NCBI GenBank assembly: GCA_002328745.1 | Contig: DCVQ01000017.1 | Span: forward strand, 1-13,346 | Reading direction: 5' to 3' | Source of the DNA: Actinobacteria bacterium UBA2184 | Lineage (GTDB): Bacteria; Actinomycetota; Coriobacteriia; Anaerosomatales; Anaerosomataceae | DNA: 13,346 bases | Part shown: in pieces, positions 5,087 to 12,830 of the stretch | Layout: every line of letters starts with the position of its first letter | Position numbering within the stretch: position 1 is the stretch's first letter | Position numbers and translations under genes: made by a program | The notes under the pieces: model-generated | What the model was told of the DNA's origin: nothing | The model's input: only the letters and a program-made list of their open reading frames with translations | The model's database searches: none

Positions 5087-7635
5087 GGTTCAACCCGTTC
5101 GGCCATCGTCTGCACGGGCAGATCATCTGGCCGCTCATGGTGGCTTCCATCGGCGTGGCGATCATAGCCGCGGTAGCCGCACAGATGGTCGTGGGCGGCA
5201 TCGTGGACCAGTGGGCGGACCATGCGGCCGAGTCGTCGGCTGCGTTTCTCGAATCGCGCGTCGACAGGCGTGTGGTCGACGCGCATCGCAACCTGCGGCT
5301 GCTCACGGGTGACGAGCACATCCAGGCGGTGATCGAAGGCGGGGACGCGGACGCGATCAGGCAGGAGCTGCTGATCGCCAACCGGACCCTCGGGGCCGGG
5401 GCGCTGGCGCTTCTCGATGACGCCGGGCGAGTGAGCGTCTCGACAGGTGCGCTCGAGTTGCGACCGGGCGAGCAGCCGTTCGGCGTCCGTGGCACCGATT
5501 GGGGGGTGCTCTCGCAGGGGCAGCCGCTGCTGGCGCGGTCGCCTGCAGGGAGCGCCCTGGCCACCGTGGTGCCCGTCTCCGGCCCATCCGGTGTGCCGAT
5601 GCATCTCGCGCTGTTCAATCTCGTGAACGACGCGTACGCCGGTGCCCTGGACGCGGATCTCGACGCGGGTCTCGTCTTTCTAGACAGCGATGGCGGAGTC
5701 GTCGCGAGTTCGATGCCTGGACGCCCCGGCGAGCTCGCGCTTGTCGAGGCCGTCGAGTCCGTTGTCGCGAACATCGACGCAGGGAGCCTGCCGATCAGCG
5801 ACGCGATCAACGGAGTGACCGTGCGGATCGACGGTCGCGAGCACCGCCTTCACGGCCGCACCCTGCGATTCGCGAACGAGACCGACGGTGGTGTCGCCTA
5901 CATCGTATCGGTGATGGACAGCAGCGCTGCGGCCGCGGCGAAGCGCTCGACCACGGGGATGATCATCGGATGGACGATCGTCGCCGTGGCGGTCTTGTTC
6001 GGCTTCAACTGGTGGGTCGCGAGAGCCGTCTCGCGTCCCCTGTTCGACCTCTCGGACAGCGTCGGGAGGGTCGCCGCCGGCGACTACGAGGTCTACGTCC
6101 CGCCGGCCGGTGCGACCGAGGTCGTGGCCCTCACGGAGAACTTCAACCGCATGACGGAGTCGCTTCGCGACAGGAGCGATTCGCTCACCAAGAAGGTGCT
6201 CGAACTCGCGACCCTCTACGAGATGAGCCGGGCGCTCTCGGGCACGCTCGAGCCGGACACGCTCTATACCGCCGTGCTCGACTCCGCCATCCGTATCTTC
6301 GACGTCGAGATCGGCTACATCACCATGCTCGATCGCGACGCCGGGTCGCTCGAGGTCCGCGCGTGGCGCGGGGTCGACCTGTCCCGGGCTGACGGGCATT
6401 CGTTGCGCAACTCGATGGCGGAGTGGGTGGTGCGCGAGGGCCGGCCGCTCATCTTCAACCCGCCTTCCGATGGCGTCGCCGAGCGCGAAGACACCCTCTC
6501 GGGCGCGCTCGCGGCGCTGTGCGTGCCGCTCCTCGGCACCGAAGGCGCGCTGGGCGCGATCACCGTGGGCAGCCGCAATTCGGATCAGCGATTCACGAGC
6601 GACGACGTGCGGCTGCTCTCGACCATCGCCAACCACGTCACGGTCGCGATCGGCAACATCAGCCTGTTCTCGAGCGTCCAGGAGGCCTACCTGGCCACCG
6701 TGCGCGCGCTCGCGGCGGCGGTCGACGCGAAGGACCCGTACACACGCGGCCACTCGGACGGCGTGGCGGCCTACGCGCTCGAGATCGGGGAGGCGCTGGG
6801 GCTCTCGCCCGAGCAGATGGTGTCGCTGGAGATGGCGGCGTACCTGCACGACATCGGGAAGATCGGCGTCAGCGAGGAGATACTGCTCAAGCCCGGCAAG
6901 CTTACGCCCGCCGAGATGGGCCAGATGCGCCATCATCCGCTCATCGGCGCGAACATCCTGAAGCCCGTCGCGTTCCCGTGGCCGATAGCGCCGATCGTCC
7001 GCCACCATCACGAGCATTTCGATGGTCGCGGTTATCCGGCGGGGCTGCGCAACGAGGAGATCCCCGTGCTCGCGCGCATACTCACGGTCGCCGATGCGTA
7101 CGAGGCCATGGTGGCCGACCGTCCGTACCGGCGCGGCCGCTCTCAGCAGGAGGCCATCCTCGAGCTGCGCCGCTGCGCGGGCACGCAATTCGACCCCCAC
7201 GTGGTCGAGGCCTTCGTGAGGGTTCTGGAGAACCGGGAGGACGACGGCGCGCCTCTGCTCGACGGCGACGCCGAGCTCGGCCCCGAGGAGACGCAGGCGA
7301 TCCTCGTCGCGGTGTGCGACGGCATGTTCGGCAACTTCCGGCGGCTCGGTGGGCCGCGACTGGCCAACAACCTCGAGCGAGCCGTGAACGCGCAGTTCGC
7401 CGAGGAGGGCGTCCCGCTGTCGTTCGTCTCCGGTCGCGTCGTGATCTCGCCGTCGGCCGGCGTCGAGGACGGCCTCGTCGCCCATCTCCGGCACGCTGTG
7501 GACGTCATCTCTGCACGCATCGAAGATGCTTCGGGAGCCGGCCTGGCCGATCACTTCCTCGGCGAGGCCGTGCAGGCGCTGCCCGAACGCATGCGGGCCC
7601 ACGCCGGACGCCTCGGCCTGGTGCCCACGGCCTGA
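5083..7635 (+). CDS. Membrane HD-GYP domain protein with extracellular sensor, HAMP and GAF (probable cyclic di-GMP phosphodiesterase)
   Basis: This 850-residue protein probably degrades a cyclic dinucleotide, most likely cyclic di-GMP, in response to an outside signal. A transmembrane helix at about 14-37 is followed by an extracellular region of some 250 residues (dCache-like by size; not proven), a second helix at about 292-311, a HAMP linker (RAVSRPLFDLSDSVGRVAAG) and a GAF domain at about 385-525. The HD-GYP domain (about 535-710) is intact: H589-D590 in HDIGK, the RHHHEHFDGRGYP segment with GYP at 650-652, and ADAYEAMVADRPYR. About 130 further C-terminal residues (CDGMFGNFRRLGGPRLANNL onward) match no domain I know. 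I chose ATG 5083, which overlaps the leader stop. An in-frame TTG at 5056 has no suitable ribosome-binding site. The gene is flanked by a terminator upstream and a separate promoter downstream, so it probably stands alone. Confidence 0.9.
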   Translation: MRFNPFGHRLHGQIIWPLMVASIGVAIIAAVAAQMVVGGIVDQWADHAAESSAAFLESRVDRRVVDAHRNLRLLTGDEHIQAVIEGGDADAIRQELLIANRTLGAGALALLDDAGRVSVSTGALELRPGEQPFGVRGTDWGVLSQGQPLLARSPAGSALATVVPVSGPSGVPMHLALFNLVNDAYAGALDADLDAGLVFLDSDGGVVASSMPGRPGELALVEAVESVVANIDAGSLPISDAINGVTVRIDGREHRLHGRTLRFANETDGGVAYIVSVMDSSAAAAAKRSTTGMIIGWTIVAVAVLFGFNWWVARAVSRPLFDLSDSVGRVAAGDYEVYVPPAGATEVVALTENFNRMTESLRDRSDSLTKKVLELATLYEMSRALSGTLEPDTLYTAVLDSAIRIFDVEIGYITMLDRDAGSLEVRAWRGVDLSRADGHSLRNSMAEWVVREGRPLIFNPPSDGVAEREDTLSGALAALCVPLLGTEGALGAITVGSRNSDQRFTSDDVRLLSTIANHVTVAIGNISLFSSVQEAYLATVRALAAAVDAKDPYTRGHSDGVAAYALEIGEALGLSPEQMVSLEMAAYLHDIGKIGVSEEILLKPGKLTPAEMGQMRHHPLIGANILKPVAFPWPIAPIVRHHHEHFDGRGYPAGLRNEEIPVLARILTVADAYEAMVADRPYRRGRSQQEAILELRRCAGTQFDPHVVEAFVRVLENREDDGAPLLDGDAELGPEETQAILVAVCDGMFGNFRRLGGPRLANNLERAVNAQFAEEGVPLSFVSGRVVISPSAGVEDGLVAHLRHAVDVISARIEDASGAGLADHFLGEAVQALPERMRAHAGRLGLVPTA

Positions 7636-7665
7636 GCGCGGGCCGTCCGCCGGGACCGTGGTTGC

Positions 7666-7674
7666 TGGTACACT
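7666..7674 (+). promoter_or_regulatory. Candidate extended -10 promoter for lysC-asd
   Basis: TGG-TACACT has the TGn extension and a 4-of-6 match to the -10 consensus, 37 bases before the lysC start. No clear -35 is present. It is in the same style as the promoter candidate upstream of the HD-GYP gene. It falls in the 76-base gap after that gene, the only place a lysC promoter outside coding sequence could sit. Confidence 0.4.
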
Positions 7675-7711
7675 GTCTGCCACTGCGCGACGACCGCACG
7701 GGAAGGCACGC

Positions 7712-8971
7712 ATGACCGTCATCGTTCAGAAGTACGGCGGAACCTCGGTGGGCACCCCCGAGCGCATGCGCGCGGTCGCCGGGAGGATCGTCGCGTCCAA
7801 GCTCGCGGGGGCGCGGGTCGTCGCGGTGGTCTCCGCGATGGGCGACGTCACCGACGACCTGCTCGGCATGGCCGCCAAGATCGATCCCGAACCTCCCGAG
7901 CGCGAGATGGACATGCTGCTTGCCACCGGAGAGCAGGTGTCGATCGCGTTGCTGGCGATGGCCATCCACGCGCTCGGACACGAGGCGATCTCGTTCACGG
8001 GACCCCAGGTCGGTATCGTGACCGACCACGGGCATACGAAGGCCAAGATCATGGAGGTGCGCGCCGATCGCGTCAGCGAGGCGCTGGATGACGGCCGGAT
8101 CGTGATCGTCGCCGGGTTCCAGGGCATGACGCCCGACGGCCAGATCACCACGCTCGGCAGAGGCGGATCGGACACGACCGCGGTGGCGGTAGCCGCCGGG
8201 ATCGGCGCCGATGTCTGCGAGATATACACCGACGTGGACGGCGTGTACACGGCCGATCCGCGCGTGGCGCGCGACGCCCGCAAGATCGACGTCATCTCCT
8301 ACGAGGAGATGCTGGAGCTCGCGGCCGCGGGCGCGGGAGTCCTGAACCTGCGCTCGGTCGAATTCGCGCGCAATCACGGTGTGACCATCCACTGCCGTTC
8401 GAGCTTCACCGACGTGCCCGGAACCATCGTCAAGGAGGCTGACAGCTCCATGGAGCAAGCCATCATCTCGGGTGTGGCGCACGACACCTCGGAAGCCAAG
8501 GTCACGATCCGGGACGTCCCGGATCGCCCGGGCGTCGCGGCGTCGGTCTTCACGCGCATGGCGGAAGCCAACGTGAACGTCGACATGATCATCCAGAACG
8601 TCTCCGAGGCGGGCATGACCGATATCTCGTTCACGACGCCGAAGGCGGACCTCGTGCGCGCCAGGCGCGCCGCGGATGCGGCGGTCGCCGAACTGGGCGC
8701 CCGTGAGTGGACGGTCGACGACTCCATCGCGAAGGTGTCGCTGGTTGGGGCGGGTATGAAGACCCATCCCGGCGTGGCGGCGCAGATGTTCAGGGCGCTG
8801 TCCGATGCCGACGTCAACATCGACCTGATCTCGACCTCGACGATCCGCATCACCTGCGTGGTCGAGGGCGCTCAGGTGGAGGCCGCGGTTCGCGCGCTTC
8901 ACGACAGCTTCGGCCTGTCCGATGCCGAGGTCACGGTCGAAAGCGTGCCCGCGTGCGGGGGAGGCGAATGA
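7712..8971 (+). CDS. lysC: Aspartate kinase, alpha subunit (full-length, two ACT domains)
   Basis: Aspartokinase phosphorylates L-aspartate, the first step toward lysine (and diaminopimelate), threonine, methionine and isoleucine. The 419-residue product has the kinase core KYGGTS (K7 onward), LATGEQVSIALLAMA, GRGGSDTTAVAVA and YTDVDGVYTADPR, followed by two ACT domains (about 260-419) that include SEAKVTIRDVPDRPGVAASV and the repeat-like KVSLVGAGMKTHPGVAAQMF. Length and layout match the Corynebacterium and Bacillus LysC type, where lysine plus threonine bind the ACT interface. The effector-loop region QNVSEAGMTDISF (residues 295-307) keeps hydroxyl residues at S298, T303 and S306. ATG 7712 has GGGAAGG at 7700-7706, spacing 5. 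The stop overlaps or abuts asd, the next enzyme in the pathway, so the pair forms an operon. Confidence 0.96.
   Translation: MTVIVQKYGGTSVGTPERMRAVAGRIVASKLAGARVVAVVSAMGDVTDDLLGMAAKIDPEPPEREMDMLLATGEQVSIALLAMAIHALGHEAISFTGPQVGIVTDHGHTKAKIMEVRADRVSEALDDGRIVIVAGFQGMTPDGQITTLGRGGSDTTAVAVAAGIGADVCEIYTDVDGVYTADPRVARDARKIDVISYEEMLELAAAGAGVLNLRSVEFARNHGVTIHCRSSFTDVPGTIVKEADSSMEQAIISGVAHDTSEAKVTIRDVPDRPGVAASVFTRMAEANVNVDMIIQNVSEAGMTDISFTTPKADLVRARRAADAAVAELGAREWTVDDSIAKVSLVGAGMKTHPGVAAQMFRALSDADVNIDLISTSTIRITCVVEGAQVEAAVRALHDSFGLSDAEVTVESVPACGGGE
8432..8438 (+). promoter_or_regulatory. Internal ribosome-binding site within lysC
   Basis: AAGGAGG, a near-ideal Shine-Dalgarno sequence, lies inside lysC 11 bases upstream of the in-frame ATG at 8450. 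The location is where Corynebacterium and Bacillus aspartokinase genes start their separate beta subunit, so this site probably drives translation of it. Confidence 0.6.
8450..8971 (+). CDS. lysC: Aspartate kinase, beta subunit (in-frame internal start within lysC)
   Basis: An in-frame internal start would produce a 173-residue protein identical to the last part of LysC: the two ACT domains without the kinase core, starting MEQAIISGVAHDTSEAKV. In Corynebacterium glutamicum the lysC gene makes such a beta subunit from an internal start with a very similar opening, and the enzyme is an alpha2beta2 heterotetramer. Here ATG 8450 follows AAGGAGG at 8432-8438. The beta subunit carries the regulatory interface for lysine/threonine feedback. 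Production of the short form is inferred from the ribosome-binding site and the known family behaviour; it cannot be proven from sequence. Confidence 0.7.
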   Translation: MEQAIISGVAHDTSEAKVTIRDVPDRPGVAASVFTRMAEANVNVDMIIQNVSEAGMTDISFTTPKADLVRARRAADAAVAELGAREWTVDDSIAKVSLVGAGMKTHPGVAAQMFRALSDADVNIDLISTSTIRITCVVEGAQVEAAVRALHDSFGLSDAEVTVESVPACGGGE

Positions 8972-8973
8972 GC

Positions 8974-9999
8974 ATGGTGTGGGAGAAGCGCATGCCCGAG
9001 CGCCCGATCGTCGCCGTTGCGGGCGTCACGGGCGCCGTCGGCCGCGAGATGCTCGCGGTCCTCGAGCAGCGGACGTTCCCGGCCGCGAGCGTGAAGGCGC
9101 TGGCGTCGTCGCGCTCGGCGGGCAAGACCGTGTCGTTCGCCGGCGGCGAGCTGGTGGTCGAGGAGATGACGGAGAAGAGCTTCGAGGGCGTCGATATCGC
9201 GCTGTTCTCCGCAGGCGCAGAAGTCTCCAGGCAGTTCCGCGACGCCGTCACGAGCGCTGGCTGCGTGATGATCGACAACTCGTCGGCGTTCCGCATGGAC
9301 GACGACGTGCCGCTGGTGGTCCCCGAGGTGAACCCCGGCGATCTCGACTGGCATGCCGGCGTGATCGCCAACCCCAACTGCTCCACGATCCAGATGGTGG
9401 TCGTCCTCGACGTTCTGCGTTCGCTTGCTCCCATCTCCCGGGTGGTCGTCTCCACGTACCAGGCGGCGTCGGGCGCCGGCCAGGCGGCGATGGACGAGCT
9501 TTACGACCAGACAGCCGACTTCCTCGCGGGGCGCGGGCTCGCGCCTGAGGCGTTCGCGCATCGCATCGCGTTCAACTGCATCCCGCAGATCGACGTCTTC
9601 CTCGAGGACGGCTCGACCAAAGAAGAGTGGAAGATGGTCGTCGAGACCAAGAAGATCATGCACGCTCCCGAGATCTCCATCGCCGCGACGTGCATCCGCG
9701 TCCCGGTCCTGCGCTGCCACTCGGAGGCGCTCGCCGTCGAGTTCACCGCGCCTGTCGGGGTGGAGGCGGCGCGCGCCGCGCTCGCCTCCGCAGTCGGCGT
9801 CACGGTGCTGGACGACCCGGCCGCTCGCGCGTATCCGATGCCCGCGTCGCTGGAGGGTTCGGACGACTGCTACGTTGGGCGCATACGCGCCGACGCGAGC
9901 GTGCCGCATGGGCTGCAGCTGTGGGTCGTGGCGGATCAGCTGCGCAAGGGGGCGGCGCTCAATGCGGTACAGATAGCCGAGGGGTTGCTCGGGCGGTAA
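8974..9999 (+). CDS. asd: Aspartate-semialdehyde dehydrogenase
   Basis: This enzyme reduces aspartyl phosphate, made by the preceding aspartokinase, to aspartate semialdehyde with NADPH. The 341-residue product shows the nucleotide-binding loop VAVAGVTGAVGREML (residues 13-27), IDNSSAFRMDDDVPLVVPEVN, the catalytic cysteine C136 in ANPNCSTIQMV, STYQAASGAGQAAMDEL, FNCIPQIDVFLEDGSTKEEW and the active-site histidine H249 in RVPVLRCHSEAL. Length is usual for the family. ATG 8974 is chosen because GGAGG (8960-8964) lies 9 bases upstream. ATG 8968, which overlaps the lysC stop as ATGA, leaves only 3 bases and adds two residues. ATG 8992 is also possible. All choices keep lysC and asd translationally linked. 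Confidence 0.96.
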   Translation: MVWEKRMPERPIVAVAGVTGAVGREMLAVLEQRTFPAASVKALASSRSAGKTVSFAGGELVVEEMTEKSFEGVDIALFSAGAEVSRQFRDAVTSAGCVMIDNSSAFRMDDDVPLVVPEVNPGDLDWHAGVIANPNCSTIQMVVVLDVLRSLAPISRVVVSTYQAASGAGQAAMDELYDQTADFLAGRGLAPEAFAHRIAFNCIPQIDVFLEDGSTKEEWKMVVETKKIMHAPEISIAATCIRVPVLRCHSEALAVEFTAPVGVEAARAALASAVGVTVLDDPAARAYPMPASLEGSDDCYVGRIRADASVPHGLQLWVVADQLRKGAALNAVQIAEGLLGR

Positions 10000-10063
10000 C
10001 ATGGGAGGGACTACCTGGGCGACCCCGGACTCGGGGCTTCAGGCTGGTACTGGGGAGGGACGC

Positions 10064-10747
10064 ATGGTGGCAGACGCAACGATCCTCATCGTCGAAGATG
10101 ATGCGACGATCGCGCGCTTCGTCGAGTTGGAGCTTAAGCACGCAGGCTACGGGGTCCTCAGGGCCGATGAGGGGCGCGTCGCGCTCGAGTTGCTCGAGAC
10201 CAACGACGTGGACCTCGTGATCCTCGACCTCATGCTGCCGGGCATCGACGGGCTCGATGTGGCGCGCCGCATCCGCGTCGATGATCCGGACACCCCCATC
10301 CTCATGCTCACCGCGCGCGCGGAGACCCACGATGTCGTAACCGGGTTCGAGGCGGGCGCCGACGACTACCTGCGCAAGCCCTTCGAGATCCCCGAGTTGT
10401 TATCTCGCGTCCGTGCGCTTCTCAAGCGCTTCGCGGCCACGCAGGGCCCCACGCCGCACGAGGCGTCGGGAGTGCGGGTCGATCTGGAGAAGCGGCTCGC
10501 CACTCTCGAGGGGGAGCCGCTCGACCTCACGGCGAAGGAGTTCGACCTGCTCGCGTATCTCGTAGCCAACGCCGGACGCGTGATCTCGCGCGATGAGATA
10601 CTCGACTCAGTCTGGAACGGTCAGCACGCGACGGACTCGAACGTGATCGAGGTGTTCGTGTGCCACCTGCGCAACAAGATCGGCGACCGCGAGAACCGGG
10701 TCATCCAGACCATCAGAGGTGTCGGCTACTTCTTCGCAAGGGGATAG
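10064..10747 (+). CDS. OmpR/PhoB-family response regulator
   Basis: This is a DNA-binding response regulator of 227 residues, normal for the family. The receiver domain has the acidic pocket E11-D12-D13, phospho-acceptor D55 in LVILDLMLPGIDG, the switch residue T83 (LMLTARAE) and K105 (YLRKPF). The C-terminal winged helix includes LTAKEFDLLAYLVANAGRVI, SRDEILDSVWN, SNVIEVFVCHLRNKIG and IRGVGYFF. I chose ATG 10064, which is 5 bases after GGAGG (10054-10058), over an in-frame ATG at 10001 that has no ribosome-binding site and adds 21 residues without family similarity. It follows asd by 64 bases with no clear terminator, so read-through from lysC-asd is possible. Codon 113 is TTA, the only in-frame TTA I noticed in this GC-rich window. 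Its stop abuts the cognate kinase. Confidence 0.96.
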   Translation: MVADATILIVEDDATIARFVELELKHAGYGVLRADEGRVALELLETNDVDLVILDLMLPGIDGLDVARRIRVDDPDTPILMLTARAETHDVVTGFEAGADDYLRKPFEIPELLSRVRALLKRFAATQGPTPHEASGVRVDLEKRLATLEGEPLDLTAKEFDLLAYLVANAGRVISRDEILDSVWNGQHATDSNVIEVFVCHLRNKIGDRENRVIQTIRGVGYFFARG

Positions 10748-12262
10748 GTGCGTCTCACATCGATCCGGGCGCGGGTCGCGCTCCTCTCCACGCTGTTCGC
10801 GCTGCTGCTCGTCGGCGGCGTGACGTTCGCCACGTACTTCTTCGTAGCTACAGGGATGCGCTCCTCCGCGGAGGCGACGAGCGACCGGCTCGCCGGGGCC
10901 GCCGAGCGTGTGTTCAGCCGGTACCAGGCGCAGGCGGTCGCTGACGCCCAGGCCGCCGGTCTCACGGGAGCGGCAGCGGACGACTTCGTCCGCGAGCAGG
11001 TCCTGCGCGTGGTTCCCGAGGTGGTCTCCCAGGGGCTCGTCTACGAAGGCTCCTTCGCGCTGTCCGTGACCACGACGGGCGCTGCGGAGCTCGACGTGGT
11101 CTGGACGGTCGGCGACTACGGGCGCGCGGGCGATCCCGAGCGCCGGCAGGCGGCCCTCGACCTCGGTTCCCGGACCCGGGAGTACCCGAGCCTTCCGCCA
11201 CTGTTCCTGGGCCTGTTCGCTCCCGCGGACCTCGGCCTCTACGTGGTCCACCTGCCGCTTGACCTTGCGGGCACGCGGTCGGCCGTCCTGGACGTCATCT
11301 ACGACCCGGCCCGGGAAGAGGCGATCCTCGACTCGACCCGCCTGCCGATGGTCGCGGTCACCGTCGTTGCGTTCGCCACCTCGCTGCTGATCACCAACCT
11401 CATCATGGGCTGGGCCCTCTCGCTGATCACCAGCATCAAGCGGACTGCCGACTCGATCGACGTGGGGCGCCTCGACGTCCATCTGCCGCAGGTCGGAGAC
11501 AACGAAGTCACGGAACTCGCCCGCTCGCTGAACCGCCTGATCGACAACCTGCGGTATCGCAACGAGGCGCAGTCGAGGTTCATCGCCGACGCATCGCACG
11601 AACTGGCCACGCCGGTCGCGGGTATCCGCGGCTACGTGAACATCCTGCGGGCGTGGGGCGCCGAGGACCCGGGGCTTCGCGAAGAGGCGGTGAGCGCGAT
11701 CGACCGGGAATCCCGACGCATGGCCCGGCTGTGCAGCGACCTCCTCTCGGTCATCAGGAGCGAGGAGATGGTCGAGTTCCGCTCCATGCGCTACGACATC
11801 AACGCCGTGTCGCGTGAGGTTCTGGCGAACGCCGCGACCCGCTACATGGACAAGCACCTCGACTTCGAAGGGCCGAGCGAGGGGCCGCTGTGGCTGCACG
11901 GCGACCCCGACCGGGTCGAGGAGGCGCTGGGCATCCTCGTGGACAACGCGTGCAAGTACACGCCGGACGGCGGGTCCGTGTCCGTAACCACGAGGCGTCG
12001 TCGTGACGTTATCCTTATCGAGATCGCCGACACCGGTGTCGGCATCCCCGAACAGGACCTGCCGAACGTCTTCGAGCGCTTCTACCGGAGCGACCTGTCG
12101 CGCTCGAAGGAAACCGGAGGCTTCGGTCTCGGGCTCGCGATAGCGAAGCACATCATCGACACGAGTGGCGGGGACATCGCGGTGAAGAGCACCATCGGCA
12201 GGGGCACGACGTTCACCGTCTCGTTGCCGCGGCAGCGGGGCAAGCGGGAGGCGGGAGCGTGA
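10748..12262 (+). CDS. HAMP-domain sensor histidine kinase
   Basis: This 504-residue membrane kinase is the probable partner of the preceding response regulator. A transmembrane helix (about 9-33) is followed by an extracellular region of about 165 residues without a domain I recognise, a second helix at about 200-224, and a HAMP linker (SIKRTADSIDVGRLDVHLPQ). The HisKA box SHELATPVAGIRG contains phospho-acceptor H284. The ATPase domain has the N box ILVDNACKYTPDGG (N400), the G1 box IADTGVGIPE, the F box VFERFYRSD and the G2 box GGFGLGLAIAKHII. All catalytic boxes are intact. The start is GTG 10748, immediately after the regulator stop, with AAGGGG at 10738-10743. The gene ends in a GTGA overlap with the next gene. 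The signal sensed cannot be read from the sequence. Confidence 0.95.
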   Translation: MRLTSIRARVALLSTLFALLLVGGVTFATYFFVATGMRSSAEATSDRLAGAAERVFSRYQAQAVADAQAAGLTGAAADDFVREQVLRVVPEVVSQGLVYEGSFALSVTTTGAAELDVVWTVGDYGRAGDPERRQAALDLGSRTREYPSLPPLFLGLFAPADLGLYVVHLPLDLAGTRSAVLDVIYDPAREEAILDSTRLPMVAVTVVAFATSLLITNLIMGWALSLITSIKRTADSIDVGRLDVHLPQVGDNEVTELARSLNRLIDNLRYRNEAQSRFIADASHELATPVAGIRGYVNILRAWGAEDPGLREEAVSAIDRESRRMARLCSDLLSVIRSEEMVEFRSMRYDINAVSREVLANAATRYMDKHLDFEGPSEGPLWLHGDPDRVEEALGILVDNACKYTPDGGSVSVTTRRRRDVILIEIADTGVGIPEQDLPNVFERFYRSDLSRSKETGGFGLGLAIAKHIIDTSGGDIAVKSTIGRGTTFTVSLPRQRGKREAGA

Positions 12263-12822
12263 GCGCGGGCAAGGCCAGGATGACCGCTCACGCAGGCATC
12301 ATCGCGGCAGTCTACGGTGTGCTCACGCTCGTGATGATCCAGAATCCGCTCGGCTACGGCCCCGTGCAGTTCCGGCTGTCCGAGGCGGTCACCGTGGTCG
12401 CCTGCCTCACGTCGGCCGCCGTGCCCGGGTTGTGGCTCGGGGCGGTCATAGCCAACAGCTTCATGATCGCCCAACTCGGCGCGTTGGCGCTCTTCGACGT
12501 GGTGCTCGGCTCGTCGGCGACGCTCGTCGGTGCGTGGTGGACCTGGCGGCATCGCGAGCGTCCGCTTGTGGCGCTTGCGGGTCCCGTGGTGGCCAACGCG
12601 ATCATCGTGCCGGCGTACCTGCCGATCATGCTGAAGGGACTCGGACTGTACACGGTCCCCTTCCTCGGCATCGATCTCGAGGGCGCCTGGATTCCGATGT
12701 ACCTGTTCGGCATGGTGACCGTGGGAATCGGGCAGGCAGTCGTCGTCTACGGCCTCGGCCTGCCGCTTCTGAGGGTTCTTCAGCGACTCGGCATTGGCGG
12801 GATGACCGAGCGCGACCGGTAG
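12259..12822 (+). CDS. queT: QueT-family membrane protein (probable queuosine-precursor ECF transporter S component)
   Basis: This hydrophobic 187-residue protein has roughly five or six membrane segments. It carries the family signature PVQFRLSEAVTVVACLTSAAVPGLWLGAVIAN, quoted here in parts: VQFRLSEAVTVV (near residues 35-46) and AAVPGLWLGAVIAN, followed by FDVVLGSSATLVGA. QueT proteins are substrate-binding subunits of energy-coupling factor transporters and are thought to import queuosine precursors such as preQ1. The shared ECF module genes would lie elsewhere. The start is GTG 12259, whose GTGA overlaps the histidine kinase stop; GGGAGG at 12246-12251 is 7 bases upstream. No preQ1 riboswitch precedes it, as it is embedded in a signalling operon. 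Family assignment is firm; the exact substrate is inferred. Confidence 0.85.
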   Translation: MSAGKARMTAHAGIIAAVYGVLTLVMIQNPLGYGPVQFRLSEAVTVVACLTSAAVPGLWLGAVIANSFMIAQLGALALFDVVLGSSATLVGAWWTWRHRERPLVALAGPVVANAIIVPAYLPIMLKGLGLYTVPFLGIDLEGAWIPMYLFGMVTVGIGQAVVVYGLGLPLLRVLQRLGIGGMTERDR

Positions 12823-12830
12823 GGGGATCG

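Noticed and set aside
2419..5604. Very long open reading frame on the minus strand across the oxidoreductase operon
   Set aside because: Its sequence is rich in His, Arg, Asp and Gly in a pattern created by the antisense of GC-rich codons, it shows no family motifs, and it lies opposite four well-recognised genes.
7526..7711. Upstream in-frame start for lysC inside the HD-GYP gene
   Set aside because: The added residues have no aspartokinase similarity, and ATG 7712 has a good ribosome-binding site and gives the family N-terminus (KYGGTS at residues 7-12).
5680..7722. Long minus-strand open frame opposite the HD-GYP gene
   Set aside because: Same antisense composition effect; the plus strand has clear HAMP, GAF and HD-GYP motifs in this interval.
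10023..10036. Small palindrome CCCCG/CGGGG between asd and the response regulator as a terminator
   Set aside because: Only 5 bp with a 4-base loop and no T-run; too short to call, and common by chance in this base composition.
10001..10063. ATG 10001 as start of the response regulator
   Set aside because: No Shine-Dalgarno site precedes it and the 21 extra residues do not belong to the receiver domain; ATG 10064 has GGAGG at the right distance.
10607..12151. Long minus-strand open frame opposite the histidine kinase
   Set aside because: No recognisable domain, and the plus-strand kinase has all catalytic boxes intact.
12823..12830. preQ1 riboswitch or other leader for queT or the hydrogenase gene
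   Set aside because: queT starts inside the end of the kinase gene and the hydrogenase-like gene starts 8 bases after queT, so there is no room for a leader RNA.
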